Assembly: GCF_002156385.1 (NCBI RefSeq)
Contig: NZ_MVJM01000002.1
Span: 1-64,000 of the forward strand
Direction of reading: 5' to 3'
Length of the DNA: 64,000 bases
Source: Halalkalibacter urbisdiaboli
Lineage (GTDB): Bacteria > Bacillota > Bacilli > Bacillales > Bacillaceae_D
Both the position numbers and the translations under genes were made by a program. Numbering within the stretch: the stretch's first letter is position 1; each line of letters starts with the position of its first letter. Shown in pieces: positions 36,751-43,666 of this stretch. Under the pieces are notes generated by a model. The model saw only the letters and a program-made list of their open reading frames with translations, was not told where the DNA came from and did not search any database.

Positions 36751-36781
36751 ATGACTTCAGTAACAGACTGGCTGAAGTCAT
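36751..36781 (+). terminator. Hairpin after the family-2 sulfotransferase pair
   Basis: ATGACTTCAG (36751-36760) pairs perfectly with CTGAAGTCAT (36772-36781), followed by TATTCTATT. A half copy of the palindromic element (GAGGGCACTGAAAAAGGG, 36813-36830) without its partner arm follows, then the promoter of the next gene. Confidence 0.6.
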
Positions 36782-36882
36782 TATTCTATTGTAGAAATAA
36801 GGCTCTAGTTTCGAGGGCACTGAAAAAGGGGGCTTTTCCCTTCTTTTATTTCTTATAAAGTCTAATCTAGTACACCTTGTAC

Positions 36883-36910
36883 ACACAATTGTTTATCTTT
36901 GCATAAACTA
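36883..36910 (+). promoter_or_regulatory. SigK-type promoter
   Basis: CATAAACTA (36902-36910) matches CATAnnnTA, with AC (36883-36884) 17 bases before. The predicted start of the message falls at about 36917, right before the ribosome site AAAGGGGGTGA (36918-36928). Confidence 0.65.
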
Positions 36911-36932
36911 TTAAAAGAAAGGGGGTGAATAT

Positions 36933-37589
36933 ATCCGCACAAAACTGTTCCTAGTACTATGCCTTCATCGTTCAGGATCAAGTGCAACAGCAGGTGTAAT
37001 GCACCAAGTAGGAATTCATATGGGTGAACAATTATTACGTGGAAATAGAGGTAACCCCAAGGGACATTTTGAAAATGTAGAATTTGTTAATCTCAATGAG
37101 CAAATATTAGCAAAGGCTAGTGGAAGCTGGAAGAATCCACCTTCCCCCAAAAGGCTGAGGACACTTAATTTTCCCGAAAACGATATTCAACGTTTCTTAG
37201 CAAAACATGCAAAGGAAGTATGGGGAATAAAAGATCCAAGAATGATGATAACGATTGACTATTGGAAAGAACATTTACAAAGACATTCCGATATTAGTTA
37301 TGTTTTCGTCCATCGCCCGTTTCGCGAATCCGTTCTTTCCCTTGCTCGCCGCGATCATCTTACAAGAGCACAAGCTAGAAGCATTTTAAAGCCTTATCTA
37401 GAAAATAAGCAGCGCATAAAACAACTCTTACTAAAGGAACAAGCGGATGTGATAGATATACACTTTCATGATCTTTTACATGCACCAGAACATTTTGTCT
37501 CTGAACTAAATAAAAGATTAGGACATGCACCCACACAGCATCTTGAAGAAGTAAAGAAATTCCTAGATAAGTCCTTTAAAAACTTTTAA
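36933..37589 (+). CDS. Sulfotransferase-3-like protein with a probable non-standard start codon
   Basis: A protein of about 218 residues. The PAPS 5' loop LHRSGSSATAGVMHQVG is near residues 10-26, and the 3'-phosphate side has VFVHRPFRESVLSLARR (about 125). The only ATG in frame (36999) lies inside the loop and would remove it. No ATG, GTG or TTG occurs between it and the upstream in-frame TAA at 36912. An ATC at 36933 lies seven bases after a near-perfect AAAGGGGGTGA site. I infer that ATC is the start. Translation from an error or a shifted base is the alternative. Confidence 0.65.
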   Translation: MRTKLFLVLCLHRSGSSATAGVMHQVGIHMGEQLLRGNRGNPKGHFENVEFVNLNEQILAKASGSWKNPPSPKRLRTLNFPENDIQRFLAKHAKEVWGIKDPRMMITIDYWKEHLQRHSDISYVFVHRPFRESVLSLARRDHLTRAQARSILKPYLENKQRIKQLLLKEQADVIDIHFHDLLHAPEHFVSELNKRLGHAPTQHLEEVKKFLDKSFKNF

Positions 37590-37601
37590 AAAGACTTGCC
37601 A

Positions 37602-37650
37602 AAACATAAATGTGTTCCCGCCTCATATTAGGAGAAACACATTTATGTTT
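37602..37650. terminator. Bidirectional terminator between the sulfotransferase and spsL
   Basis: AAACATAAATGTGTT (37602-37616) pairs with AACACATTTATGTTT (37636-37650). It lies between convergent genes and has A/T runs on both sides. Confidence 0.75.
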
Positions 37651-37708
37651 ACATTGTATTATTATTTATTGCTATTACCCTCCTTTTTACAGAGCGTTTA
37701 TTATGAAG

Positions 37709-38164
37709 TTAACGATTCTCTGTCTTCCAATCAAATCCAATGCTTGGATCATTCCATGGAATTCGTTTCTCATCAGGGTTTTCCCGGTTATATGCCTCTG
37801 TTGTAAAATAAACAATGGTTGCTGGCTGTTGACCAAGCACACGATACCCGTGGGCAACTCCCTTAGGAATTAATAATAATATTGGATTTTCTACTCCCAT
37901 ATAATAAACGTCTGTTGCCCCTTTTGTCTTAGAATGTTCTCGTAAGTCATGAAGAACAACCTGGGCATTTCCTGAAGGGAAAAACCACAAATCATCTTGG
38001 TAATCATGATAATGAAAGGCTTTAATCACACCTGGATAGCTCATTGAGATCGATGCCTGCCCGAAACGTGTGAGTAACGCTTCATCCTCACGAACAAGTT
38101 CAGCAAAAAAACCACGATCGTCACAATACTTTGTGAGCTGTTTAACTTTAACCCCTTCTATCAT
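37709..38164 (-). CDS. spsL: SpsL, dTDP-4-dehydrorhamnose 3,5-epimerase-like
   Basis: A 151-residue cupin-fold epimerase of the RmlC type. It has DDRGFFAELVRED (about residues 15-27), AFHYHDYQDDLWF (about 49-61, catalytic His in the HYHD stretch) and PKGVAHGY (about 99). Standard RmlC proteins are about 180 residues; the short form matches B. subtilis SpsL (about 152), the last enzyme of the sps spore-glycan operon. It overlaps spsK by four bases (ATGA) and ends the operon. Confidence 0.87.
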   Translation of the reverse strand: MIEGVKVKQLTKYCDDRGFFAELVREDEALLTRFGQASISMSYPGVIKAFHYHDYQDDLWFFPSGNAQVVLHDLREHSKTKGATDVYYMGVENPILLLIPKGVAHGYRVLGQQPATIVYFTTEAYNRENPDEKRIPWNDPSIGFDWKTENR

Positions 38165-39012
38165 TGTTGATTTTCCCCCTTTATAAAGTAATCATCTAAA
38201 GCTAGTTCCCATTTTCTTGGTAGCTCTAACCCTACTCTGATTAATTGTTGATGACTCATGACAGAATATGATGGACGTATAGCTAATGCGCCAAACCTCT
38301 CTGTCGTTGTCGGTCTTACTAGGGTTGAATCATAGCCTGCTTTTTCAAAAATTTTTCTTGCAAAGTCGAACCAACTACAAGCACCTGAATTACTTATATG
38401 ATAGAGATGATTGGGTTTATCAATTAATTTCAGTACATAATCTGCCAAATCAGCTGTATAGGTCGGACTTCCAATTTGATCAGCAACGACATTAATCGGC
38501 TCGCCTTTTTTTGCTAAGCGTAGCATTGTTTTAACAAAATTCTGACCATGATGACCATAAAGCCATGACGTTCGAATAATCGAACAGTTTTCAGCCTTTG
38601 TTAAAACAAGCCGTTCCCCAAGCCATTTACTAAGTCCATACGAACTTAATGGATTCGGCTCATCCTCTACTTGATATGGACTAGTTTTTTTTCCATCGAA
38701 AACAAAATCAGTACTGAAATAAATAAGTTTTGCTCCAACTACATTTGCAGCCTCTGCTATATACGAGGAGCCTAGTGCATTTATCTCATAGGCTGCCATT
38801 TTTTCAATTTCACATTGATCAACTGCCGTATACGCAGCTGTGTGTAGAATAATGTCAGGTTTTAGCTGTTTCATTGTTTCCGTAACTAATTCATAGTCTG
38901 TTATATCTAAATCCTCTTTACGTAATGGCATGACAGTAAAGTTCTCACTAGCTTTTTCCGTTAGTTCTTTACCAAGCTGCCCATTCGCACCTGTTATGAG
39001 AATACGCTTCAT
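38161..39012 (-). CDS. spsK: SpsK, dTDP-4-dehydrorhamnose reductase
   Basis: A 283-residue SDR of the RmlD type, matching the B. subtilis SpsK length. It makes dTDP-L-rhamnose in the last step. Seen are ITGANGQLGKELTEKA at the N-terminus, FSTDFVFDGKKTSPYQ (about 100) and SSYGLSKWLGERLV (about 125-138) with catalytic Tyr and Lys. The end of the gene overlaps spsL, and its start overlaps the spsJ stop (ATGA). It acts in the cytoplasm. Confidence 0.92.
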   Translation of the reverse strand: MKRILITGANGQLGKELTEKASENFTVMPLRKEDLDITDYELVTETMKQLKPDIILHTAAYTAVDQCEIEKMAAYEINALGSSYIAEAANVVGAKLIYFSTDFVFDGKKTSPYQVEDEPNPLSSYGLSKWLGERLVLTKAENCSIIRTSWLYGHHGQNFVKTMLRLAKKGEPINVVADQIGSPTYTADLADYVLKLIDKPNHLYHISNSGACSWFDFARKIFEKAGYDSTLVRPTTTERFGALAIRPSYSVMSHQQLIRVGLELPRKWELALDDYFIKGENQQ

Positions 39013-39965
39013 GTTGGATCACCATTTTTTTTATACCATTCAATCGTACGTTTAAGCCCTTCCTCAAAGGAGACCGCCGGCTTCCAGCCAAGCTCACTAT
39101 TAATCTTATTCCAGTTAATTGCGTATCGTTGGTCATGCCCCTTTCTATCTTCAACAAACTCAACGAGTGTATCACTCTTTCCCAAGCTATTTAACACTTG
39201 TTTAACGACGTCAAGATTTGTTTGCTCATTCCCTCCACCTATATTATAAACCTCCCCAACCTTGCCATTTTGTAAGACAGCAGAAAGAGCCTTGCAATGA
39301 TCTTCGACAAACAACCAATCTCTTATTTGCATACCATCTCCATAAATCGGTATTTTTTCGTCATTGAATGCTTTTGCAATCGTTTTAGATATTAATTTCT
39401 CTTTGTCTTGTCTCGGTCCATAATTATTACTACACCTCGTTGTTATAACCGGGGCGCTGTACGTTTTATGAAAAGCCCGCACTAATAAATCAGCCCCAGC
39501 CTTGCTAGCGGAATATGGATTGTTTGCAGCGAGTGGAGATTTTTCGGTAAAAGGTGGTTCCCCCTCACGTAAAGAGCCGTAAACTTCATCAGTTGAAACA
39601 TAGATCATTTTTTCAGCATAGCCATTTACTACTGCTGAAAGTAAGTTATTTGTTCCGATAATATTCGTTTGCAAAAAAATACTTGGTTCAAGAATACTTC
39701 TGTCAACATGAGACTCCGCTGCAAAATGAACAATTGCGTCATAGTTTTGATCGAATACCTTATTTAATTCCTCCCTATTAGCAATATCAATAGGGAAAAA
39801 TCGATAGTTAGGATGTTGTACAAAGCTATGCATATTTTCCATTTTTCCTGCATAGGTCAATACATCAATATTTGTTACACTGAATGAATCATCCTGTAAT
39901 AACAGGTCGATAAAATTAGAACCGATAAATCCTGCTCCCCCAGTAACGAGTATTTTTTTTGTCAT
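39009..39965 (-). CDS. spsJ: SpsJ, dTDP-glucose 4,6-dehydratase
   Basis: A 318-residue SDR that removes water from dTDP-glucose to give the 4-keto-6-deoxy sugar. Signature stretches are GGAGFIGSNFIDLLL (about residues 8-22), AAESHVDRSI (about 80), STDEVYGSL (about 117) and NPYSASKAGADLLVRA (about 145-160). GAGAAG precedes the ATG, which directly abuts the spsI stop. Length agrees with B. subtilis SpsJ (315). Confidence 0.95.
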   Translation of the reverse strand: MTKKILVTGGAGFIGSNFIDLLLQDDSFSVTNIDVLTYAGKMENMHSFVQHPNYRFFPIDIANREELNKVFDQNYDAIVHFAAESHVDRSILEPSIFLQTNIIGTNNLLSAVVNGYAEKMIYVSTDEVYGSLREGEPPFTEKSPLAANNPYSASKAGADLLVRAFHKTYSAPVITTRCSNNYGPRQDKEKLISKTIAKAFNDEKIPIYGDGMQIRDWLFVEDHCKALSAVLQNGKVGEVYNIGGGNEQTNLDVVKQVLNSLGKSDTLVEFVEDRKGHDQRYAINWNKINSELGWKPAVSFEEGLKRTIEWYKKNGDPT

Positions 39966-40706
39966 TTAGCTTCTCCTACCTTTTAGATCATTATCAAACA
40001 TGTAAAAATTTGCTTGAAATAGAGATTCGTGCGTTCCTGCATCAATCCACCAATCTTTCAATATATTAAACCCCATTGTTCCTTGCTGGACATAAAAATT
40101 ATTTACATCTGTTATTTCCAGTTCGCCTCGTTTAGATGGGTTTATTTTTTTTATATAGGAAAAAACGGTCTTATCGTACATATATATACCAGTTACACAA
40201 TAAGCAGGTCCCTTCATGTTAGGTTTTTCGATAAGTTTAGAAACGGTTTGAGTTTGTTTATCTATTAAAGCAATTCCATATCTATTCGCTTCCGGCACTT
40301 CCTTTAATAGAATAAATGCCCCTTCTTTTTGCTGATAAAATTGTTCGACAAAAGGGGATAAATCTTCAACGAACAAATTATCACCTAATAGAACTAGAAA
40401 TTTTTCTTCCCCAACAAAATCTTCCGCTAATGATAATGCATCAGCTATTCCACTTGCCTGCTCTTGTATAGCAAAATGCAGACAGACACCAAGCTCTTTC
40501 CCATCACCTAATAATTGAATAAATGAACTTAAGTGTTCTCGTGAAGTTAAAATAAGAATATCCGTGATTCCTGCCTCCTTTACCTTTAGTATAGGCCAAT
40601 AAATCATCGGATACTTTCCAACTGGAAGTAAATGTTTATTTATGATACGAGTGATCGGAGATAATCGTGAGCCAGTTCCTCCTGCAAGAATAACAGCTTT
40701 TCTCAT
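39966..40706 (-). CDS. spsI: SpsI, glucose-1-phosphate thymidylyltransferase
   Basis: A 246-residue nucleotidyltransferase that makes dTDP-glucose from dTTP and glucose 1-phosphate. It has AVILAGGTGSRLSPITR at the N-terminus, VLLGDNLFVEDL (about residue 106) and LIEKPNMKGPAYCVTG (about 156). Standard RmlA is about 290 residues; the short form is that of SpsI in B. subtilis (246). AGGGGTG precedes the ATG. It follows the DUF1360 gene by 16 bases in the same operon. Confidence 0.93.
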   Translation of the reverse strand: MRKAVILAGGTGSRLSPITRIINKHLLPVGKYPMIYWPILKVKEAGITDILILTSREHLSSFIQLLGDGKELGVCLHFAIQEQASGIADALSLAEDFVGEEKFLVLLGDNLFVEDLSPFVEQFYQQKEGAFILLKEVPEANRYGIALIDKQTQTVSKLIEKPNMKGPAYCVTGIYMYDKTVFSYIKKINPSKRGELEITDVNNFYVQQGTMGFNILKDWWIDAGTHESLFQANFYMFDNDLKGRRS

Positions 40707-40722
40707 TTCTTTTCACCCCTTG

Positions 40723-41073
40723 CTATGATAAGCGTTGAACAACGACCTCAATGAACGAGGCAGCTCCTGCAACTGAGAGGACAATGATGATTGGAATAAA
40801 AAAAGAAGGAAAGAACCAATACCCACCAACTAGCACTACAGCACTCCATATCCCCGTGCACCAAAAGCAGCTTAATAATTCACCGATCCAGCGTCTTAGT
40901 CCATTTCCTTTAATGTTTACATAAATTTCAATCGTTCCATCTGGCCTTTGTTCTTCTACTTCATCAATAAATGGATTTCTTAGCCATTGGGTTATTTGAT
41001 CAAACACGATTAATCGTGTTAAGCGATAACACGCCAATGTTAAAAGTAATAATTGGAGTAAGTCGATGTACAA
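40723..41073 (-). CDS. yjcA: DUF1360 membrane protein (YjcA-like)
   Basis: A 116-residue membrane protein of the DUF1360 family. It has a hydrophobic start (LLLTLACYRLTRLIVFDQ), a polar middle (about residues 25-55) and a hydrophobic pair (about 70-110) opened by CFWCTGIW. In B. subtilis the relative, YjcA, sits by the crust coat genes. Here it heads the operon with spsIJKL and has a SigK-type promoter. The start is TTG with GGAGGGAGACG upstream. The role is not known; a link to spore glycan assembly is inferred from the operon. Confidence 0.82.
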   Translation of the reverse strand: MYIDLLQLLLLTLACYRLTRLIVFDQITQWLRNPFIDEVEEQRPDGTIEIYVNIKGNGLRRWIGELLSCFWCTGIWSAVVLVGGYWFFPSFFIPIIIVLSVAGAASFIEVVVQRLS

Positions 41074-41111
41074 CGTCTCCCTCCCCTTTACTTTAAAATA
41101 AATTTCCTCTA

Positions 41112-41139
41112 TACCTTATGTACTTCAATATATATCGGT
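41112..41139 (-). promoter_or_regulatory. SigK-type promoter of the yjcA-spsIJKL operon
   Basis: On the minus strand, CATAAGGTA (41112-41120) matches CATAnnnTA, and AC (41138-41139) lies 17 bases before it. The distance to the yjcA start is 38 bases. Confidence 0.65.
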
Positions 41140-41210
41140 TCAAAAAAAATGTTATAAGCTCCTCTCGAAATTTATCATTCAATTTATGGGAACTTTTTTT
41201 TCAACATAAT

Positions 41211-41244
41211 AAAGCCCAAGGAAACTTTCATTTCCTTGGGCTTT
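41211..41244 (-). terminator. Terminator after the cotO-like gene
   Basis: AAAGCCCAAGGAAA (41211-41224) pairs with TTTCCTTGGGCTTT (41231-41244) around a 6-base loop. The last codons of the cotO-like gene end at 41259, just before it. Confidence 0.8.
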
Positions 41245-41258
41245 ATCATGTTTGGATG

Positions 41259-41474
41259 TTACTCTTTATCTTTGTTCTCTTCTTCATTTGCTTCTATTTT
41301 GTGGAGATTTAACTGATATTGTACTTCTGAACGCTTCATTTCCTTCTTATTCTGTTCCGGAGAGTTCACCTTGTCTGTAAAATGTTTTTTATAAATAAAT
41401 GGTTGATTTTGGAGTTCTATTTTAGGTTCGTTGGGCTGTTGAATATAAAGTAATGGCCCTGAATGTTTAGTCAT
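41259..41474 (-). CDS. cotO: CotO-like spore coat protein (short)
   Basis: A 71-residue hydrophilic protein. The opening SGPLLYIQQPNEPKIEL followed by a Lys/Gln/Glu-rich tail resembles the N-terminal part of CotO, a coat morphogenesis protein, whose gene lies beside fabI in B. subtilis. CotO there is about 227 residues, so this would be a short or truncated form. I chose the ATG at 41474, since AGGAGG lies six bases before; an earlier in-frame ATG overlaps that site. The gene sits between yjcA-spsIJKL and the fabI side, which keeps the B. subtilis neighbourhood. Confidence 0.55.
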   Translation of the reverse strand: MTKHSGPLLYIQQPNEPKIELQNQPFIYKKHFTDKVNSPEQNKKEMKRSEVQYQLNLHKIEANEEENKDKE

Positions 41475-41592
41475 TGTCATCCTCCTCTTCATCCACTTGT
41501 TTAATTAAATATATATGGATTGAACTTCAGCTATATGTCTATGTTTAATTACTACTGAAGAAGACTAAAATATTGGATTAGCTCATATAGAT

Positions 41593-41619
41593 ACCGTTAA
41601 GAAGCTTAATCATATTATT
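41593..41619 (+). promoter_or_regulatory. Possible SigK-type promoter (one mismatch)
   Basis: CATATTATT (41611-41619) has one mismatch to CATAnnnTA, and AC (41593-41594) lies 16 bases before. It precedes the gene at 41649. Confidence 0.35.
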
Positions 41620-41648
41620 TTATTATAAACAGTGAAAGGGCGATGACA

Positions 41649-41981
41649 ATGGAATTGAAAAAACAGGAAGAACAAGCCTTTCGTAATCTTGAACAGGCAT
41701 TAAATGAATACGAAGAGCTGGTCAACAATAAAGGTGAACCTACGCTTGAATCAGTACCTAATACTAACAACTCAACCGTACGAACTATTCGAATCTATCT
41801 CCAAGAAAGGAAAGTAACGTTTAACCATATAAATGAAGAGAATCAAGCTTATGAAGAGATTATTTTGACACCTGGGCATAATATTAATCTATTTTACAAA
41901 AGAAAACCAATTAAACAATATCAGTGGTACCGTAGTGAGCCTCATCACCCGAAGCCTTGGCTCTCTCTGCCGAATGACTAA
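41649..41981 (+). CDS. Hypothetical protein, possible spore-surface component
   Basis: A 110-residue protein with a coiled-coil N-terminus (QEEQAFRNLEQALNEYEEL), a beta-rich middle (TIRIYLQERKVTF) and an aromatic C-terminal segment (QYQWYRSEPHHPKPW). It has no signal or membrane segment. Two ATG codons compete; I chose the second (41649), which has AAAGGG eight bases upstream. A one-mismatch SigK-type site lies 30-55 bases before. It lies next to the Pro/Gly-rich protein gene. I do not recognise the family. Confidence 0.6.
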   Translation: MELKKQEEQAFRNLEQALNEYEELVNNKGEPTLESVPNTNNSTVRTIRIYLQERKVTFNHINEENQAYEEIILTPGHNINLFYKRKPIKQYQWYRSEPHHPKPWLSLPND

Positions 41982-42075
41982 TTCAATGTTACTAGCTACT
42001 TGAGGCCATCTTTAATATCCTTGCTGTTTCGATTTGAACTAGCCTTCTACACTTCTAACATCATTCTAATTATTC

Positions 42076-42103
42076 ACCCATTTATACGCTTTGACATACA
42101 GTA
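42076..42103 (+). promoter_or_regulatory. SigK-type promoter
   Basis: CATACAGTA (42095-42103) matches CATAnnnTA, with AC (42076-42077) 17 bases before. The -10 is identical to that of the minus-strand promoter at 11958. The distance to the start is 32 bases. Confidence 0.65.
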
Positions 42104-42135
42104 TAAAGAATTTAATCTAAGGAGGCTTTTTCATC

Positions 42136-42516
42136 ATGTATCAGCAACCATCTGTACAATTCCTACCACCAAACGTTATTAGGCAGTATGTTGGTCAATG
42201 GATTACTACGTCAATTCCTAATTATGGGCAGGTCGTTGCCTATGTTATTGACTACAGTCGTAGAACAGGAATGGTATCATTATTTATGTACACAAGTTAC
42301 GCTTATCAACCTCAATATATTCAAGTCCACCACAGTGATTTAGTAGGGATAAGTCCATACTATGGCCCAATTCCACCGCAACCTTCCCCACGTCCACGTC
42401 CTCCGTACTCACCATGGTATCCAGGTGGCGGCCAGTTCGGTGGCGGTGGCTTTTGGCCTTGGCTCGGTGGTCAAGTAGGCACATTATTAGGAGGCCAACA
42501 GCAACCACCTCGCTAA
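42136..42516 (+). CDS. Pro/Gly/Tyr-rich putative spore coat protein
   Basis: A 126-residue protein. Residues 1-75 have alternating polar and aromatic stretches (QYVGQWITTSIPNYGQVV, YQPQYIQVHHSDL). Residues 76-126 are Pro-rich and then Gly-rich (PPQPSPRPRPPYSPWYPGG and GGGGFWPW). This composition is common in small spore coat proteins of Bacillus. AAGGAGG lies ten bases before the ATG, with a SigK-type promoter upstream and a terminator after the stop. It is a complete single-gene unit. The family is not recognised. Confidence 0.78.
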   Translation: MYQQPSVQFLPPNVIRQYVGQWITTSIPNYGQVVAYVIDYSRRTGMVSLFMYTSYAYQPQYIQVHHSDLVGISPYYGPIPPQPSPRPRPPYSPWYPGGGQFGGGGFWPWLGGQVGTLLGGQQQPPR

Positions 42517-42523
42517 TCAACAA

Positions 42524-42562
42524 GGGGATACCCCAAAAGGTTCGACCTTTTAGGATATCCCC
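42524..42562. terminator. Bidirectional terminator between the coat gene and fabI
   Basis: GGGGATA (42524-42530) pairs with TATCCCC (42556-42562), and the inner CCAAAAGGT pairs with ACCTTTTAGG. It separates convergent genes. Confidence 0.75.
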
Positions 42563-42570
42563 GTTCTAAA

Positions 42571-43353
42571 TTATGACAATGATAAAATATTATATCCACT
42601 ATCCACGTGTAATAATTCACCTGTCATACCACGAGAAAGGTCACTCATTAAAAATAGAGCTGTGTCACCAACTTCTTCTTGCGTTGTTGTACGGCGTAGA
42701 GGAGAACGCTCTTCAATTTCTTTTAATACATCATTGAAGCCACCAATTCCTTTCGCTGCTAAAGTACGAATTGGACCAGCAGAAATAGCGTTCACGCGAA
42801 TATTATCTTTACCTAGGTCATTAGCCAAGTATTTTACACTTGCATCAAGAGACGCTTTTGCCACACCCATAACATTATAATTACGAACAACTCTTTCTCC
42901 GCCTAAATATGTAAGGGTCACAATGCTAGCTCCTTCTGTCATTAAAGGACGTGCAGCTTTTGCTACTGCTGTAAGAGAGTACGCACTAATATTTTGAGCT
43001 AGTAAAAACCCTTCTCTCGTCGTATTTAAGTACTCCCCTTCAAGCTCATCTTTATTTGCAAACGCAATACAATGAGCTATTCCATGGATTGTACCGACCT
43101 GCTCTTTAATTGAAGAAAAGGTTTTGTCAATTTCTTCGTCATTCGTCACATCACATGGAAGAATGAGATGGTCATCACGTTCTAAAGTCTCCATTAAATC
43201 ACGAACGTTTTTTTCTAGTCTTTCCCCAGCAAATGTGAAAATGAGTCTTGCACCAGCTTTTGCCAATGATTGAGCAATTCCCCATGCGATACTACGCTTA
43301 TTCGCAACTCCCATAACAACATATGTACGATCTTGCAATGATAATTGAATCAT
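42571..43353 (-). CDS. fabI: Enoyl-[acyl-carrier-protein] reductase FabI
   Basis: Performs the last step of each fatty acid elongation cycle, reducing enoyl-ACP with NAD(P)H. Length is 260 residues. It has GVANKRSIAWGIAQSL (about 13-28), the substrate-binding Tyr in LTYLGGERVVRNYNVMGVAKASL (about 150-170, in two adjoining segments with catalytic Lys), and ISAGPIRTLAAKGIGGF. The ATG at 43353 follows GGAGGAGAAATC; the longer frame has no site. A FapR operator overlaps its promoter, as in B. subtilis. It marks one edge of the spore locus. Confidence 0.96.
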   Translation of the reverse strand: MIQLSLQDRTYVVMGVANKRSIAWGIAQSLAKAGARLIFTFAGERLEKNVRDLMETLERDDHLILPCDVTNDEEIDKTFSSIKEQVGTIHGIAHCIAFANKDELEGEYLNTTREGFLLAQNISAYSLTAVAKAARPLMTEGASIVTLTYLGGERVVRNYNVMGVAKASLDASVKYLANDLGKDNIRVNAISAGPIRTLAAKGIGGFNDVLKEIEERSPLRRTTTQEEVGDTALFLMSDLSRGMTGELLHVDSGYNILSLS

Positions 43354-43379
43354 GATTTCTCCTCCATTGTGGGTAGTTA

Positions 43380-43396
43380 TTAGTACCAAGTACTAA
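43380..43396 (-). promoter_or_regulatory. FapR operator
   Basis: TTAGTACCAAGTACTAA is a perfect TTAGTAC inverted repeat around 3 bases, matching the known FapR palindrome (malonyl-CoA-responsive repressor). It lies directly after the fabI -10 box, so binding would block transcription start. Confidence 0.8.
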
Positions 43397-43398
43397 AT

Positions 43399-43427
43399 AT
43401 TATAGCATAACTCTCTCGATGTGGACA
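43399..43427 (-). promoter_or_regulatory. SigA-type promoter of fabI
   Basis: On the minus strand, TGTCCA (43422-43427) and TATAAT (43399-43404) are separated by 17 bases. The FapR operator starts just 3 bases beyond the -10 box. Confidence 0.7.
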
Positions 43428-43458
43428 GGTCTCTAGTATTTTTCAACATAAATCCTTG

Positions 43459-43602
43459 CTATCCCTTCTTCGTCGGGATATTCCTTTGTTCATAATGACA
43501 TTTCTTACATTGATAGATAACATTTTGATTCGATTGTGCAGTTAGCAGATTCGAAATCGGTCGCTCATCGTGACAAGATGGACAAATAATGATCGGTTCC
43601 AC
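43459..43602 (-). CDS. 47-residue zinc-ribbon protein
   Basis: A very small gene starting with GTG at 43602, preceded by AAGGAGTG, and ending in TAG at 43459. The product reads IICPSCHDERP near the start and QCKKCHYEQRN near residue 31-41. Two CxxC pairs 22 residues apart are the hallmark of a zinc ribbon. It lies between fabI and the antiporter gene on the same strand. The partner and function are not known. Confidence 0.72.
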   Translation of the reverse strand: MEPIIICPSCHDERPISNLLTAQSNQNVIYQCKKCHYEQRNIPTKKG

Positions 43603-43666
43603 TAGTAATCACTCCTTTATATGAATAGGTTCACCAAAAAAGCGACAACGTAAACCGTTGTCGGCT

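Noticed and set aside
37610-37873. Plus-strand frames overlapping spsL
   Set aside because: They are antisense to a clear RmlC-type gene and have no ribosome site.
42284-42523. Minus-strand frame overlapping the Pro/Gly-rich coat gene
   Set aside because: It is a shadow of the real gene, which has a promoter and ribosome site on the plus strand.
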